Part shown: piece after piece, positions 1 through 11,186 of the stretch
Position numbering within the stretch: the stretch's first letter is position 1
Layout: each line of letters starts with the position of its first letter
Origin: Timema cristinae
Lineage: Eukaryota > Arthropoda > Insecta > Phasmatodea > Timematidae
NCBI GenBank assembly: GCA_039000515.1
Contig: JBCFYV010000012.1
Coordinates: 116,419,349 to 116,483,348 of the forward strand
Reading direction: 5' to 3'
Length of the DNA stretch: 64,000 nt
Program-made: the position numbers and the translations under genes
The notes under the pieces: generated by a model
The model's database searches: none
What the model was told of the DNA's origin: nothing
The model's input: only the letters and a program-made list of their open reading frames with translations

Positions 1-1146
1 AACTTAAGGGTTGGTGAGGGTGTTTCAACGTCTTGATCCGCCCCCCCCCCCGCCCCCCCAGCCTTTCCACAATAGGATTACCAAACCACTCACTTATAAA
101 CTATGTATGCCATATCCAACTTCCCAACTTGCGATATTTTATTCCCATAGGATGATCAAAATATGTCCTTGAAATTAACTTTAAAATAATCCTAGTATAC
201 TTTTTATATTTTATTATATTTAGTTTGAAGGAGTATTAACACGACGATCGTCTTCGATGGTGTAATGGTCTAAGGCAGTGTTCCGCAAAATTTAAAGTTC
301 ACGGTATTGTACTCTTAACGAACTTTTTTTTTTTTTTTTGCGGCTTGCAGTTTTGTTTTGGGGACGCACCGTGGCAGCAGAAAATGAATTACGTACCCAG
401 TACATAGGTTGCAAGGTAAATTATGATTAGAGAAGTATAAAAATAAGTTTTTTTCTGAAATAACCTTAAATATTCCAAGAATCAATGGTTTAAGGGGAAT
501 CTTGTACGTTTTAAATTGGTCATGGGCCGAATTGAGTTCCAAATTAGTAAATATGGTAAAAATAACCCCCTCCAATAAACTCTTCCCTCCTAAGACAAAT
601 ATATCTGCTTTGGCTACTAAGAAATCACTTGGGAGTAAGTCTTCCCAAGGTTAAAACCTATATTACATATCCACTCTAAAACTGCTGGGCAGTAAAAGAA
701 AACAGGTATTTGAGTCCTTTTAACACACTAGATAAGCAAAACAATATTATCTTCCGTGAGGCAGAAATCGCTGGTCGCAAAGGATAACGGGAGAGGAATG
801 AATCGTTCAGACAAGGATAGCACAGCTAACGTTCACTCTTGACCACCTCTACAGGCCAGAGCCACAAGTTGTGCTTGAAGAAACTAAACAGGTGGGAGGC
901 ACGGGTTTAAATCCCAGCTGGGGACACTTGGCATGTTTCCTTACTTATTATTTTGAAAGTTTTTAACATAAAGAATAATTAAATAGTTTATATTAATAAA
1001 CCGTACTTTACTCGACCCACCAAATTAATTCATAAATGAAAATAGAGCAACTAATTTATTTGTTAAGTTTATTTATTACACGTTTATATATACAATAGTG
1101 AAAACTTAATAACATGTAAATTATCTTTAGAATAACATATTTGTTA
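1..1146. other. AT-rich DNA without recognised gene
   Basis: Starts with a C-rich run near 42-60. I see no coding signal; the only long open frame, on the minus strand at 315-575, has low-complexity content and no recognisable motif. A tRNA-B-box-like stretch near 901-917 hints at a very old SINE head. Confidence 0.5.
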
Positions 1147-1356
1147 CCCGTATCAGTGAGCACGCGGAATAAACTTCAAGCTCACTTGGTCCGTTTTTAT
1201 GGTGACGGGAAGGCTTGGACATGAATCCCGGTTGCGAGTGTTGGTTTTCCACTATCCCTCTACCCAAATTCGGGTAAATTTCCTCTCAATTATAGATTCC
1301 TCATTCCTAGTACATTTAAATGTGGTTATCCCGAACGGGTAGTAAGACGAGGTTTA
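1147..1356 (+). repeat. Diverged tRNA-derived SINE, type B-like
   Basis: The order of parts matches type B: a degraded head, a segment reading like 'ttttccactatccctctacc', and the common 3' tail 'cccgaacgggtagtaagacg' at about 1333-1352. Head boxes are weak, so this is an old copy. Confidence 0.55.
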
Positions 1357-1389
1357 AAAGATAAATTTGTTTGAGGCCTCTACATCGGG

Positions 1390-1616
1390 GATTCTCAACC
1401 TTTCTAGGCTAGCGGCACCCTTGTGGAGGGGGTTATAATCTCATGGCACCCTTGTGAAGGGGGTTAGAATCTCTCGGCACCCTTGTGAAGGGGGTTATAA
1501 TCTCATGGCACCCTTGTGGAGGGGGTTATAATCTCATGGCACCCTTGTGAAGGGGGTTAGAATCTCTCGGCACCCTTGTGAAGGCCGATCTCGCGGCACA
1601 CTGGTTGAGAGTCCCT
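1390..1616. repeat. 31-bp minisatellite inside a hAT-like short element
   Basis: About six 31-bp units, each starting 'ggcacccttgtg', run from 1412 to about 1585. Two unit variants (ending 'ctcat' or 'ctctc') are interspersed. The array is bracketed by 'ggattctcaacc' on the left and 'ggttgagagtccc' on the right, an inverted pair like hAT TIRs (C-A-G-x-G-x-T-C-T-C-A-A). I could not find an 8-bp target duplication, so the hAT assignment is an inference. Confidence 0.6.
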
Positions 1617-2276
1617 GAACTAAAGGACTAAAAGCGTTCATTTGTCAACACAATAATTTAATTAAATGATTGTTTTATAATTTATTTCTTGCTGGTGCTT
1701 ATAGAGGATGTTGCTATTTATTTGTTTGTTGTGTCTGTTATAGATATAAGTCGTGTACCGATATAATCAATCGGTTCAGAAAGTACACGGTAAATACCTC
1801 ATTAGAAAAAAAAAGTTGTGTATTATTAGGGATTAAAGGGGGTTCCACCCCTCGCCTCCCCCTAGCTAACTATGCCTTTGATTAATAAGTCGCAGTTCAA
1901 TTAGCTTGTCCTACATTCTCCACAGTTTTCCCCTTCAAGTAGGCAAACTCTTAGCACGGGCTATCATCGACCCGACAATCAATAGCCCACAATGTGTACA
2001 CTGAATATCACCTCTGAGATAAGACCAAAACTTTATCTTCGATCTCCCTCTCTCTCGGTTTGCTGTTGCCAAATCTCCTCGCTCTCATTTATGTCGGGAG
2101 GTGGTGGGTGGTAAGAAGGCGCTGATGTGAGACGAAATAATTTCCCTATACTTTTTCCGGAAAATTTTCAATCATTATTTCTGTTAATTAATTTCAACTG
2201 ATTAAATGGATCATAATAGTCTAACAGTAATAATAATAATAATTAGTGCTAGTGATAGTAGTAGTAAGAAACATCT
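1617..2276. other. Intergenic DNA, no gene seen
   Basis: A short open frame at 1670-1885 shows no domain. (TAA)-like and (TAG)-like simple sequence precedes the SINE at 2277. Confidence 0.4.
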
Positions 2277-2500
2277 GCTTCAGTGGCCGCAAGCTCCAAC
2301 GCGCTACTCTAGCAATAGACTAGACTGCCGATGACAGGGAGATCGGGGTTCGATTCGGGTGCACTGAGGGAGGATTTCCACTCACTCTACACACAAATTC
2401 GGTGGCAGTTCCTGTATATTCAACCTTCCTTATCCCTAATACATTAGCCTAATTAGTACACGGACGTATAACCCGAATGGGTAGTAAGACGCGGTGCTAA
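2277..2500 (+). repeat. tRNA-derived SINE, type B
   Basis: The head begins 'gcttcagtggccgc' with a B-box-like 'ggggttcgattcggg'. The body has the usual 'ccactcactctac' and 'cattagcctaattagtac' parts and the common tail 'acccgaatgggtagtaagac', ending in an A-rich run. A possible target duplication is 'gtaagaaaca' before and 'gtaaagaaaca' after. Confidence 0.8.
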
Positions 2501-2834
2501 AAAAACAGTAAAGAAACAAATGAATGTGAGCCTTTGTAAACCCGTTATGTTCATAAATCACACTTCAAGTTTTTTTTAACTAAACTAGTTAACTAAAATA
2601 ATTTTAAGGTGAGCCCAATATTTGTCCCCCCCCCCCTATCCTCCGTGTTTCCTAACTACCCCTCACCCTTCTTATCACCTACTGGTCTCTTAACACTAGA
2701 TTAAGTACAATAGACTCTAGGTGCCACCTCCACAATTTAACCGCAATGCCGCCACTGCGGAAAATTTTTCATCTCTAGCTACTGGTAACCTCGACGAACC
2801 AGCGTTGCAACATTTGTCTTGTATTATAAGCGAT

Positions 2835-2910
2835 ATTGACCACATGAAAACAAGAGAATGACAACGCTGTTCCTCAGTAGTAGTCATGAACTTTCCTCAG
2901 AGATGATAGT
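2835..2910 (+). repeat. Dispersed repeat, copy 1 of 3
   Basis: The 'aacaagagaatgacaacgct' stretch and the 'tcctcag' part that follows recur, inverted, at 15165-15240, and the second half recurs at about 23490-23535. Family unknown. Confidence 0.45.
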
Positions 2911-3115
2911 AGTCACATTGGAACAAACACAGTCCTCTCAGATCGTGTCACGTGTTCCCCTGCTGCGGTTTGAAAGAGGATCATTGTGAACCTCTGTATG
3001 ACGTGTCAACAGGAAGAGGGGGGGGGGGGTGATTGGTTACTCAGTAGCATACACAGCAATTTACCCTGATTCTGGTAGGAAGAACCGTATCTGGTAGTTA
3101 CTAAAACAGTTTTAA

Positions 3116-3235
3116 TATATTCATACGTCAAGTCATGTGGTCTGTAGCTGCCACTGTTGATATATATTATCAATACCTATAAAATAACACAAATGATATG
3201 GTAAAATGTTATCAATGTTGACTGCAAAGAAATAT
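3116..3235 (+). repeat. Dispersed repeat D1, left copy
   Basis: Contains 'tcatacgtcaagtcatgt' and 'tataaaataacac', then 'aaaatgttatcaatgttga'. Similar copies in the same orientation lie at 4741-4862, 41268-41370 and 49957-50105. This copy and the next flank the 79-bp minisatellite. I cannot assign the family. Confidence 0.65.
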
Positions 3236-3462
3236 GTTTGAATTTTCTCTAACGTTCTTCAAAACAAAATCAGGCTAAATATACTCCTGTCGCTGTATGA
3301 AGGCGCCCAGTTATTCAACTTGCACATATCTATCTTCATATCGCGGTACCAAGGTGCACATAGTGGCATTGTGGTAAGGACAGTCAGTATGTGACAGATG
3401 CAAAGAGGTATTAAGCTTCTCTCATGTACCCATACGTCAAATAAAGTGTTTTTTTTTGTCCC

Positions 3463-4630
3463 GGGGCCTAGATTCTAGAGCTAGCTTGCCAGGGGCCTTG
3501 TTATAGAACTAACTTTCCTGGGACTTTTGATCGAGCTTTCTCGAGCCTAGATTATAGAGCTAGCTTGCCAGGGGCCTTGTTATAGAACTAGCTTTCCTGG
3601 GGCCTTTGATCTAGCTTTCTCGAGCCTAGATTATAGAGCTAGCTTGCCAGGGGCCCTGTTATAGAACTAGCTTTCCTGAGGCCTTTGATCGAGCTTTCTC
3701 GAGCCTAGATTATAGAGCTAGCTTGCCAGGGGCCTTGTTATAGAACTAGCTTTCCTGGGGCCTTTGATCGAGCTTTCTCGGGCCTAGATTATATAGCTAG
3801 TTTAACAGGGACATTGTTATAGAACTAGCCTTCCTGGGGCCTTTTATCGAGCTTTCTCAGGCCTAATTATAGAGCTAACTTGCAAGGGGCCTTGTTATAG
3901 AACTAGCTTTCCTGGGGCCTTTGATCTAGCTTTCTCGAGCCTAGATTATAGAGCTAGCTTGCCAGGGGCCTTGTTATAGAACTAACTTTCCTGGGGCCTT
4001 TTATCGAGATTTCTCAGGTCTAATTATAGAGCTAACTTGCAAGGGGCCTTGTTATAGAACTAGCTTTCCTGGGGCCTTTGATCGAGCTTTCTCGGGCCTA
4101 GATTATAGAGCAAGTTTAACAGGGACATTGTTATAGAACTAGCCTTCCTGGGGCCTTTTATCGAACTTTCTCAGGCCTAATTATAGAGCTAACTTGCAAG
4201 GGGCCCTGTTATAGAACTATCTTTCCTGGGGCCTTTGATCGAGCTTTCTCAGGCCTAATTATAGAGCTAACTTGCAAGGGGCCTTCTTATAGAACTAGCT
4301 TTCCTGGGGCCTTTGATCGAGCTTTCTCGGGCCTAGATTATAGAGCTAGTTAAACAGGGACATTGTTATAGAACTAGCCTTCCTGGGGCCTTTTATCGAG
4401 CTTTCTCAGGCCTAATTATAGAGCTAACTTGCAAGGGGCCTTGTTATAGAACTAGCCTTCCTGGGGCTTTTTATCGAGCTTTCTCGGCCTAATTATAGAG
4501 CTAATTTGCAAGGGGTCTTGTTATAGAACTAGATTTCCTGGGGCCTTTGATCGATCTTTCTCGAGCCTAGATTATAGAGATAGCTTGCCAGAGTCCTAGA
4601 TTACAGAGATGACTTGCAGGGGATCTAGAT
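3463..4630. repeat. 79-bp minisatellite
   Basis: About 15 tandem units of 77-79 bp. Each unit is three related parts of roughly 26 bp: 'tatagagctagcttgccagg', 'tatagaactagctttcctgg' and 'gatcgagctttctcgagcc'. So the array looks like an older ~26-bp repeat re-amplified as a trimer. Units with 'tttaacagggacattg' recur as distinct variants. No useful open frame. Confidence 0.9.
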
Positions 4631-4740
4631 TTGACCCATGGGCCATTGTTTATATATTTGGGGAAGTCTCAATAGTATACCTTGAATTTATTACGAATTG
4701 ACATATCTTACATCTAGAAAACTTAATATATGTACAGTAC

Positions 4741-4862
4741 ATCTACTTTCACTTATTCATACGTCAAGTCATGTTATCTGCAGCTGTCACTTTTGATAGA
4801 TATTATCAATGTTTATAAAATAACACTTATAATAAAATGTTATCAATGTTGACCACAAAAAA
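4741..4862 (+). repeat. Dispersed repeat D1, right copy
   Basis: Same order of motifs as 3116-3235 ('tcatacgtcaagtcatgt', then 'tataaaataacac' and 'aaaatgttatcaatgttgac'), same orientation. It lies just after the 79-bp array. Confidence 0.65.
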
Positions 4863-5078
4863 ATGTGTTTTTGTCCAAATGTGCATTTGCAAGAAAGTCG
4901 AGGTATCTCGTGTTTGTGCTGTTCTAAGTCCTAGCGCCAGGATTGAATGTTTACTGTAAGACGTCGCTGTATTAGGTTAAGTTAGTTGGTTAATGATTTA
5001 GTACAATAGCTGTGTATTCAGAAAAAAAAACGTCGGGTCTGTTGTAGACTCAATATGTTAATACCTCAAATTATATGG

Positions 5079-5360
5079 GTGATCTGGTGGTCTAGGGGTA
5101 AGCTGTCAGACTTCTGTGATGGGGGTCCGGGGTTCAATCCTCGGTCCCGGCACAAATCTATCTCATTACCAAACCCTTCCTTCACCTCTGACAAGACTTG
5201 TATTAATTCACTTGTGAATGTGAGGAATGACAGGCCTCCACCGTGGTTCGGATTCCACGTTAAACTGTAGGTCCTTCATTTCATCTCACAATCACCCTAC
5301 CATTACACATTAGCGTAAGTGCGTATAACCCGAACGGGTAGTAAGACGGGGTGATAATAA
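5079..5360 (+). repeat. tRNA-derived SINE, type A (long subfamily)
   Basis: Head with box A-like 'tggtctaggggtaag' and box B-like 'ggttcaatcc', then 'accaaacccttccttcacct', the A-specific body and the common tail 'cccgaacgggtagtaagacg'. It carries the extra 'tgtattaattcacttgtg' segment of the long subfamily. It meets a second copy tail to tail. Confidence 0.93.
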
Positions 5361-5369
5361 TTTTTTTTT

Positions 5370-5634
5370 AGCACTGCGTCTTACTACCCATTCGGGTTAT
5401 ACGCACTTACGCTAATGTGTAATGGTAGGGTGATTGTGAGATGAAATGAAGGACCTACAGTTTAACGTGGAATCCGAACCACGGTGGAAGCCTGGCATTC
5501 CCCACATTCACAAGATGTCTTGTCAGAGGTGAAGGAAGGGTTTGGTAATAAGATAAATCTTTGCCGGGACCGAGGATTGAACCCCGGCCGCCAGCATAGA
5601 AGTCTGACACTTTACCCTAAACCACCAGGTCACC
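5370..5634 (-). repeat. tRNA-derived SINE, type A (short subfamily), inverted to the previous
   Basis: Full-length type A copy on the minus strand: tail at 5371-5400, head ending 'accaccaggtcacc' at 5634. Together with 5079-5360 it makes a near-palindrome of about 550 bp with a short T-rich centre. The short frames overlapping this region are SINE sequence, not genes. Confidence 0.93.
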
Positions 5635-7388
5635 AATAATAATATAGGCCCTGGGTGCCGTCTCCCCCCCGCCCCCTCAACCAACCCTCTCACTAATTCG
5701 TAATCCACCACTGCGGACACTTGTCATCTTTAAAAGCAGCTCTACGGGAGGTTGTAGGTCGCGGCCCACAGTTTTGGAGGTGTATAATCGTGATCTATCG
5801 CCCCCCCCCCCCCCACTTCCTCCCACCCGTCTTGCGCGTGTGTATATGTGCGTATGTAAATGTTTGGCCTGCGACAACTTGTTTCAATTGTTTTAAACTG
5901 TTCGCGCATCTCACCGCCCGGTGGACAACAGGGCCGCTGCGCGCAAGAGTGGCGCATATCTCGAATACAAAGGCAGGATTTTGTTCGGGAGGGGGAATAG
6001 AAAAATGTATATAGACCTGTCTGTGCCTCTCAAACTCTTTAAAACCGCGACCCATTTTTCAGAAAGACAAACTTCCCCGACTCTCCGCCTAGCTCTAATT
6101 CAATGTTCACACTAGGAAACTATCGCCCGGCAACACGGAGTTAAGTTGGGAGTTTCACACGAATAAATTGGGCTAAGCAACAGTCGATCAGAAGTTGCCC
6201 GCTTTTGGCGATTTGTGGCGTAGTGACACTCGGTGACTGTTTGGTCAATCGCGTGTTTATATTGATCGTTTCATTCGCACAGGGCAACGACCCCCCGGCC
6301 AGTCTCCCAAGTGGTGCCAACTCGCAAGCCACCAGTTGAATTTTATCTTTGGCTATCTGGTTACCTATCGTCTTTTGGTCTTTATCTGCACTGTCAAATC
6401 TTGTGCAGTTGTTTTGACATGAGTTTACCTTAATTAAACATATTTATAATTTAAGATTTAGATATATTGCCCAAAAATCTATAGAAAGAGTTAGTTGATT
6501 GATAAATTTTGTTAAGTTAATTGATGTAAAAAATGTATAATTAGGTTAATTTATGGTTATAACTGATAACATATTGTCAAATAGTGAACATTACACATTT
6601 AATAAATAACTCATCATCACTTTAGCATTATATCAGGTGATGATGATAAGTCTAAAATATATGAAACACGTTAAAAAAAATTTAAACCTTACAAATAACA
6701 AAATAGATTAGAAAATACAATGTTTAAGTTCATGTAGGTTCAGAATTCAAATTATAAAAAATATTTGGGTTAAAATATTAACATCTGCAACAAGATTATG
6801 ACTAATTGATTGAGTATTAATATACCACGACTTTAAGATATGAATATTTAATGAAACAATGTCTAACGTATAGATAAGTAATAGAGTTGACAAGTATAAA
6901 ATTTTAATTTATAGGTTAACCAATTTTAAACGGATATAATTGATGTGGAGAATTTGGTAATATTCTAAATCTTATCTGATATTTCTTGTCCCGTTACTCC
7001 TTTTTGCATTTCCAGCGCTAAAAGATGCTGGAATATTCAATTAAACATAGATGATTTTATATCAAAAGTCTAAGAACGACCGGCGATATGGAATTTATCA
7101 CAGGACGGTACTACTGCCATTCGGATTACAGGTGCCTTCATAAATTTCTTCTCTTAAATTTCCGAGATGTTCATCCAAAGATGTCAATGATACCAGGAAG
7201 TAATTAAACTTATTATTATTTAATCGGAGATCTTCATAACTTTCTTTGTGTATTCTGGTTAAGCTGATACTGGTTTTTCTGAGCGATTGAAATTGCCGCG
7301 TGTGATTGCCTGCTAATTCGACAGAGCGATAGTTGACCATGAGAAGCTCATGAACTGTAATGATGTGAAATCATTGAATCACTGTTTA
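5635..7388. other. Intergenic DNA; possible transposon-like fragment on minus strand
   Basis: A poly-C run lies near 5800-5814. Several overlapping short frames at 5677-6115 look non-coding. The minus frame 7098-7340 (80 aa) has a stretch 'KESYEDLRLNNNKFNYFL' that loosely recalls N-termini of Harbinger-type transposases, but I see no catalytic motif and do not call it a gene. Confidence 0.3.
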
Positions 7389-7848
7389 TCTATACTTATA
7401 AAATAACATGTCCTGACTGACTGACTGATTCATCATCGCCGAGCGCAAACTATCAAGGCTACAAGCATGAAATTCGGACTGTATATTCATTTTGTTATGT
7501 AGGCACCCACTAAGAAAGAATTTTAGAAAATTCCACCCCAAAGGGGTCAAAATAGGGGATGATAATATGTATGAAAGTCCGTCATTTTGAAAGTTACATA
7601 AACAAAATTTTGTATTTCGGTTATTGACGTAAAACAAATAAATACGTGTTTCAGGAATTTTGGAAATTTTATTTAATAAGGGATGAAAAAGGGGGTGAAA
7701 GTTTGTATCGGACTTGCATTATTTTTGATCTGAGGTCAAGTTATGGTCATCAACGTAACGTAATATTTTAAATTAATCTGTAAATACATATTATGTATAT
7801 TTTCGTATTTGTATATAATCAACTTCCACGCGAGCAAAAGCTATCTAG
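7389..7848 (+). mobile_element. Helitron-like non-autonomous element (candidate)
   Basis: It begins 'TCTATACTTATAAAATAAC' after an A and ends 'CTATCTAG' before a T, fitting the Helitron rule (A|TC...CTRR|T). The interior has 'ctgactgactgactgattca' and 'attccaccccaaaggggt', features of a repeat type I know from insect genomes. The 3' hairpin expected just before the CTRR end is decayed ('ccacgcgagcaaaagc'). No Rep/helicase coding. Assignment is by ends and general look only. Confidence 0.5.
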
Positions 7849-7855
7849 TATATAT

Positions 7856-7889
<34 letters not shown>
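7849..7889. repeat. (TA)n microsatellite
   Basis: About 40 bp of alternating TA directly after the Helitron-like element. Confidence 0.9.
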
Positions 7890-7892
<3 letters not shown>

Positions 7893-8030
7893 CGTATGAG
7901 CCACTGTTGCCCGGATGCTGTGGTCCAGCGGGTGCCTGTTATCTGCTGACAACAGTGAGTGACCCTCCTGTGTTATAAACAAAACATACTCCAGTTCTCT
8001 GTAGTCTGCATTACCGAACTAAACCAGGCC

Positions 8031-8400
8031 TTATTACACTAGGGACTATGACAGGCAGTATTACACTAGGGACTATGACAGGCCGGATTACACTAGGGAG
8101 TATGAGAGGCAAGATTACACTAGGGACTATGACAGGCAGGATTACACTAGGGACTATGACAGGCAGGATTACACTAGGGACTATGAGAGGCAGTATTACA
8201 CTAGGGACTATGAGAGGCAGTATTACACTAGGGACTATGACAAGCAGTATTACACTAGGGACTGTGTCAGGCAGGATTACACTAAGAACTATGAGAGGTA
8301 GTATTACACTAGGGACTATGACAGGCAGTATTACACTAGGGACTATGACAGGTCATATTGCACTGGGGTTTATATCGGGCCATATTACACAAAGGAGGAC
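8031..8400. repeat. 27-bp minisatellite
   Basis: About 13 units of 27 bp around 'ggactatgacaggcag' and 'attacactag'. Because 27 is a multiple of three and the unit has no stop in one frame, a 148-aa open frame (8048-8494) results, with a 9-residue repeat of the type M-T-G-S-I-T-L-G-T. Nothing else supports coding. Confidence 0.9.
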
Positions 8401-8667
8401 CAGACTCTCTTACACTAATATTTATAGGCCCACCATATTTCACTATAAAATATCCCAAGACCCTATTATACTACCTAGTGAATGTACCAGATAATTTTAA
8501 ATAGGAGATTAGATTAGATTGTTAGGGATCACACTAAGCCGAGTGACTAAACCGGACCATGTCACACAAGTGATTCGACATTAACACTTGACAGTATTAG
8601 TAACAAAAAAAATTGATAGGAGCTATAAATAAAATCATGAGTACATAACATACTTAAAAAAAACTTG

Positions 8668-8853
8668 CTTCTTTGGAGCACGCGAGCCGGTATTACGGTG
8701 CCGGGTTTGACTTCCCGATTGGTGTACTGATGTGAGTTTTTCTTTTAAATAGTTAGTTTCTTACTTTCCCTCCAAGAAAATATGGGCACGTTCTCTCCTA
8801 CCTTTTTCACCCTACCATCGTAAATATGCCGAATAGGTGAGACGTGATGCAAA
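8668..8853 (+). repeat. Diverged SINE, type B-like
   Basis: Degraded head with B-box-like 'gggtttgacttcccg', then the B-type order of parts ('ttactttccctccaag', 'gccgaataggtgagacgtga'). Old copy. Confidence 0.45.
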
Positions 8854-10152
8854 AGAGAAAAAAAAAAAAGTTAAGGTGACGCTAATTCGGTCCAACTCGC
8901 TAATAGTATGTGTCGCAAACAATTTCCGCAACCAACCAGAAGCCTAAAAAAAAAAATAGTATTACGGAAATGTCAAAGCCACACAAATCTCTCAAAACAG
9001 AATTTCAAGCCGGAATAAAAAAAACTGAGGGTGAGGGTGGGGGAGGTAAAAAAGTAAAAGAAGAGAGATAACCGTATCGAAATGAAGAGTGATGTTATTG
9101 ACTCACTAATACTAGTATGTAACCTGTCGTTACACTGTAACAACCCCCTCCCCACCTCCCCCAAAGCTTACAACTCATGCCTGATGAATGAGACACGATA
9201 CGTGTGTGACGAACTACTGCGCATGATCACCTCTGGGAGGGGTTGGAGGGGAGTCACCTGGAGGAACTGCGCATGGTGCGGTATTCAGGATCCTGAGTTC
9301 ATACCTCGGTGAACATATCGCCATCGCCTTCTAAATTCCACCCTCGCCCCTCGTTCCCCTCCAACCCTTCTCCCACCCTTTCTATCGACTGAAGGAACAT
9401 TTATTTTACTTTTGTGTTTCCCCTCAATCCCCCCCTCCCCCATACCCTGAACAGCGTGAAGAGAATCGTATCGAGAGCGCATGCGCATATCTCTTTCCCC
9501 TTCGGTTACCCCCTTTCCATCAAATCCCCCCCTTTTAAAAACCAGTGTTTAGTCACACGTAACCCCCCACTATTTACCCCCCCTCCTCTTTGGTAGGTAT
9601 TCATACCCATACCCCCTGGCAGTCCTAACACTTTTTTTTAAATCTCCCTAGTCAGTAAAACAGCTGATCGCATCGCGCGGGCCTTGGCCTTCAGAGCGGT
9701 CGTGTGTCGATTGTTGGGGGGGGGGGGGCGGTAGGAGGGGGAAGGTCCGTGGTTCGTAGCCTGCCTGAAGCACAGTCACGCATGTACAATACTTGGATGT
9801 TACACAATGCGGCTGTGACGCTTTTATTTAGCGGTGGTTATCATAAATACGGTACCTTACTAATCTATTACATTAGGATTTGACAGATCTGACGTCAGAA
9901 AATTCGGAAAATTGGATAACTCGAACTCAAGATGATTCTCTATTAAATTTCTAATTAAATCAATGGTTAAAAAATAGTATTTAATTCGAATTTGACAAAG
10001 GAATATTTGGATAGTTCTAATTTCTAGTTTGTACTCATTTCAAACCTAACTTAAACGATCTTTATTTATTAAACCACCCTAATGTCAAATAAAGTTAGAG
10101 TTAGCCTATTGACACATAATACGATATAAAGCGTGGAATTATGCACCGGCGA
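8854..10152. other. Intergenic DNA with G/C-rich runs
   Basis: No gene recognised. Purine- or pyrimidine-rich patches at 9010-9070 and 9300-9600, and a run of about 14 G at 9716-9729 that could form a G-quadruplex. Short frames at 8973-9596 lie in these biased patches. Confidence 0.4.
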
Positions 10153-10360
10153 CAAGGCCGTAGCCAGCCAATGATTTCAGGGAGGGGGGGTCACATCGCC
10201 CCAATTTCTGGAGGCCTGAATTTTTTTTTATAAACGATAAACAGTTCTAGAAGTTATATGAAGTGCTTTTAATGGTAACACAGCCCCCTAATTTGTACTC
10301 GTTCCTTAATTTTGATATTGTTGGAACAATAAATAAAGCCATTTATAAAATACGGCCTTG
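10153..10360. mobile_element. hAT-type MITE, family M1, copy 1
   Basis: The ends are a perfect 10-bp inverted repeat: 'caaggccgta' at 10153 and 'tacggccttg' ending at 10360. Flanks 'accggcga' (10145-10152) and 'accgtcga' (10361-10368) agree at 7 of 8 bases, an 8-bp target duplication typical of hAT elements. The interior shares 'tttcaggg', 'gataaacagtt' and 'ttaattttgatattgtt' with 61273-61630. No coding. Confidence 0.8.
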
Positions 10361-10758
10361 ACCGTCGACGAGCGGGTTGCCTAATATAGGGGATATGTTT
10401 ATGTTGGCTCGGGCTTTCATCAATTCTGATGTATGCAATGTTCATAACGCTAATTTGTCAAAGTTTTTATTAATTTGTGTTTGAATTTTTGTATCTATTT
10501 ATTGTGTATGTGTGTTTTATAAAACGTGTATATTTGTATGTCGTATATTTTAAGCTTATTGATTTATTGTGGGCCTTGACACTCACGAATATGGTTAATT
10601 CGAATTTCGGATATTTCGATTTTTTTTTAGATATCTCTTCGAATTACAAAAAAAATATATTTTCACAATTTCTTACTTGTCGGATCGGATGTGTTATACA
10701 GGAGAACATTATGTTCAGGCAATTTTATTTTAAGACAAATATTTTCTTTTTCTTTATC

Positions 10759-10871
10759 ACCGCGTCTTACTACCCCTTTTGTGCATTTTGTAAAAACTAC
10801 ACCCAGTATACCCGACCGAGATTCGAACCTTGACCTCCTAGTCATCGGCAGTTAGACCACGCGGCCACCGG
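10759..10871 (-). repeat. tRNA-derived SINE, type B, shortened
   Basis: Tail 'accgcgtcttactacccctt' at 10759, B-box complement 'gagattcgaaccttgacc', head ending 'gcggccaccggg'. The middle is deleted. Confidence 0.8.
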
Positions 10872-10922
10872 GTATTGATTTATTAAATGAAATGTTGAAC
10901 ACAATTTTTTAATATTATTATT

Positions 10923-11186
10923 ACCGCGTCTTATTACCCGTTGGGGTCATACGCACTTACGCTAACATGTAATGGTAGGGTGATTGTGAGATGAAATGGA
11001 GGACCTACAGTTTAACGTGGGATCCGAACCACGGTGGAGGCCTGGCATTCCCCACATTCACAAGATGTCTTGTCAGAGGTGAAGGAAGGGTTTGGTAATC
11101 AGATAAATCTGTGCCGGGAACGAGGATTGAACCCCTGACCCCCAGCACAGAAGTCTGACACCTTACCCCTAGACCACCAGGACACT
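10923..11186 (-). repeat. tRNA-derived SINE, type A (short subfamily)
   Basis: Full-length copy on the minus strand from the tail 'accgcgtcttattacccg' to the head 'agaccaccaggacac'. A-specific body 'ggtgaaggaagggtttggta' present. Confidence 0.92.

Noticed and set aside
1390..1616. CRISPR-like regular repeat (also at 25097 and 54163)
   Set aside because: Units are adjacent without unique spacers, and the context is an animal genome; these are minisatellites.
5079..5160. Genuine tRNA gene in SINE heads
   Set aside because: The heads have A and B boxes but do not fold into a cloverleaf with a matching acceptor stem, and they continue into the SINE body.
5055..5270. 71-aa frame and several frames at 24321, 49434, 53329, 53406 and 60393
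   Set aside because: All are translations of type A SINE sequence.
6121..6160. 5S rRNA-like 'cggagttaagttggg'
   Set aside because: Only a short match; the box A and box C regions of 5S are absent.
8048..8494. 148-aa frame
   Set aside because: Made by a 27-bp minisatellite without stops.
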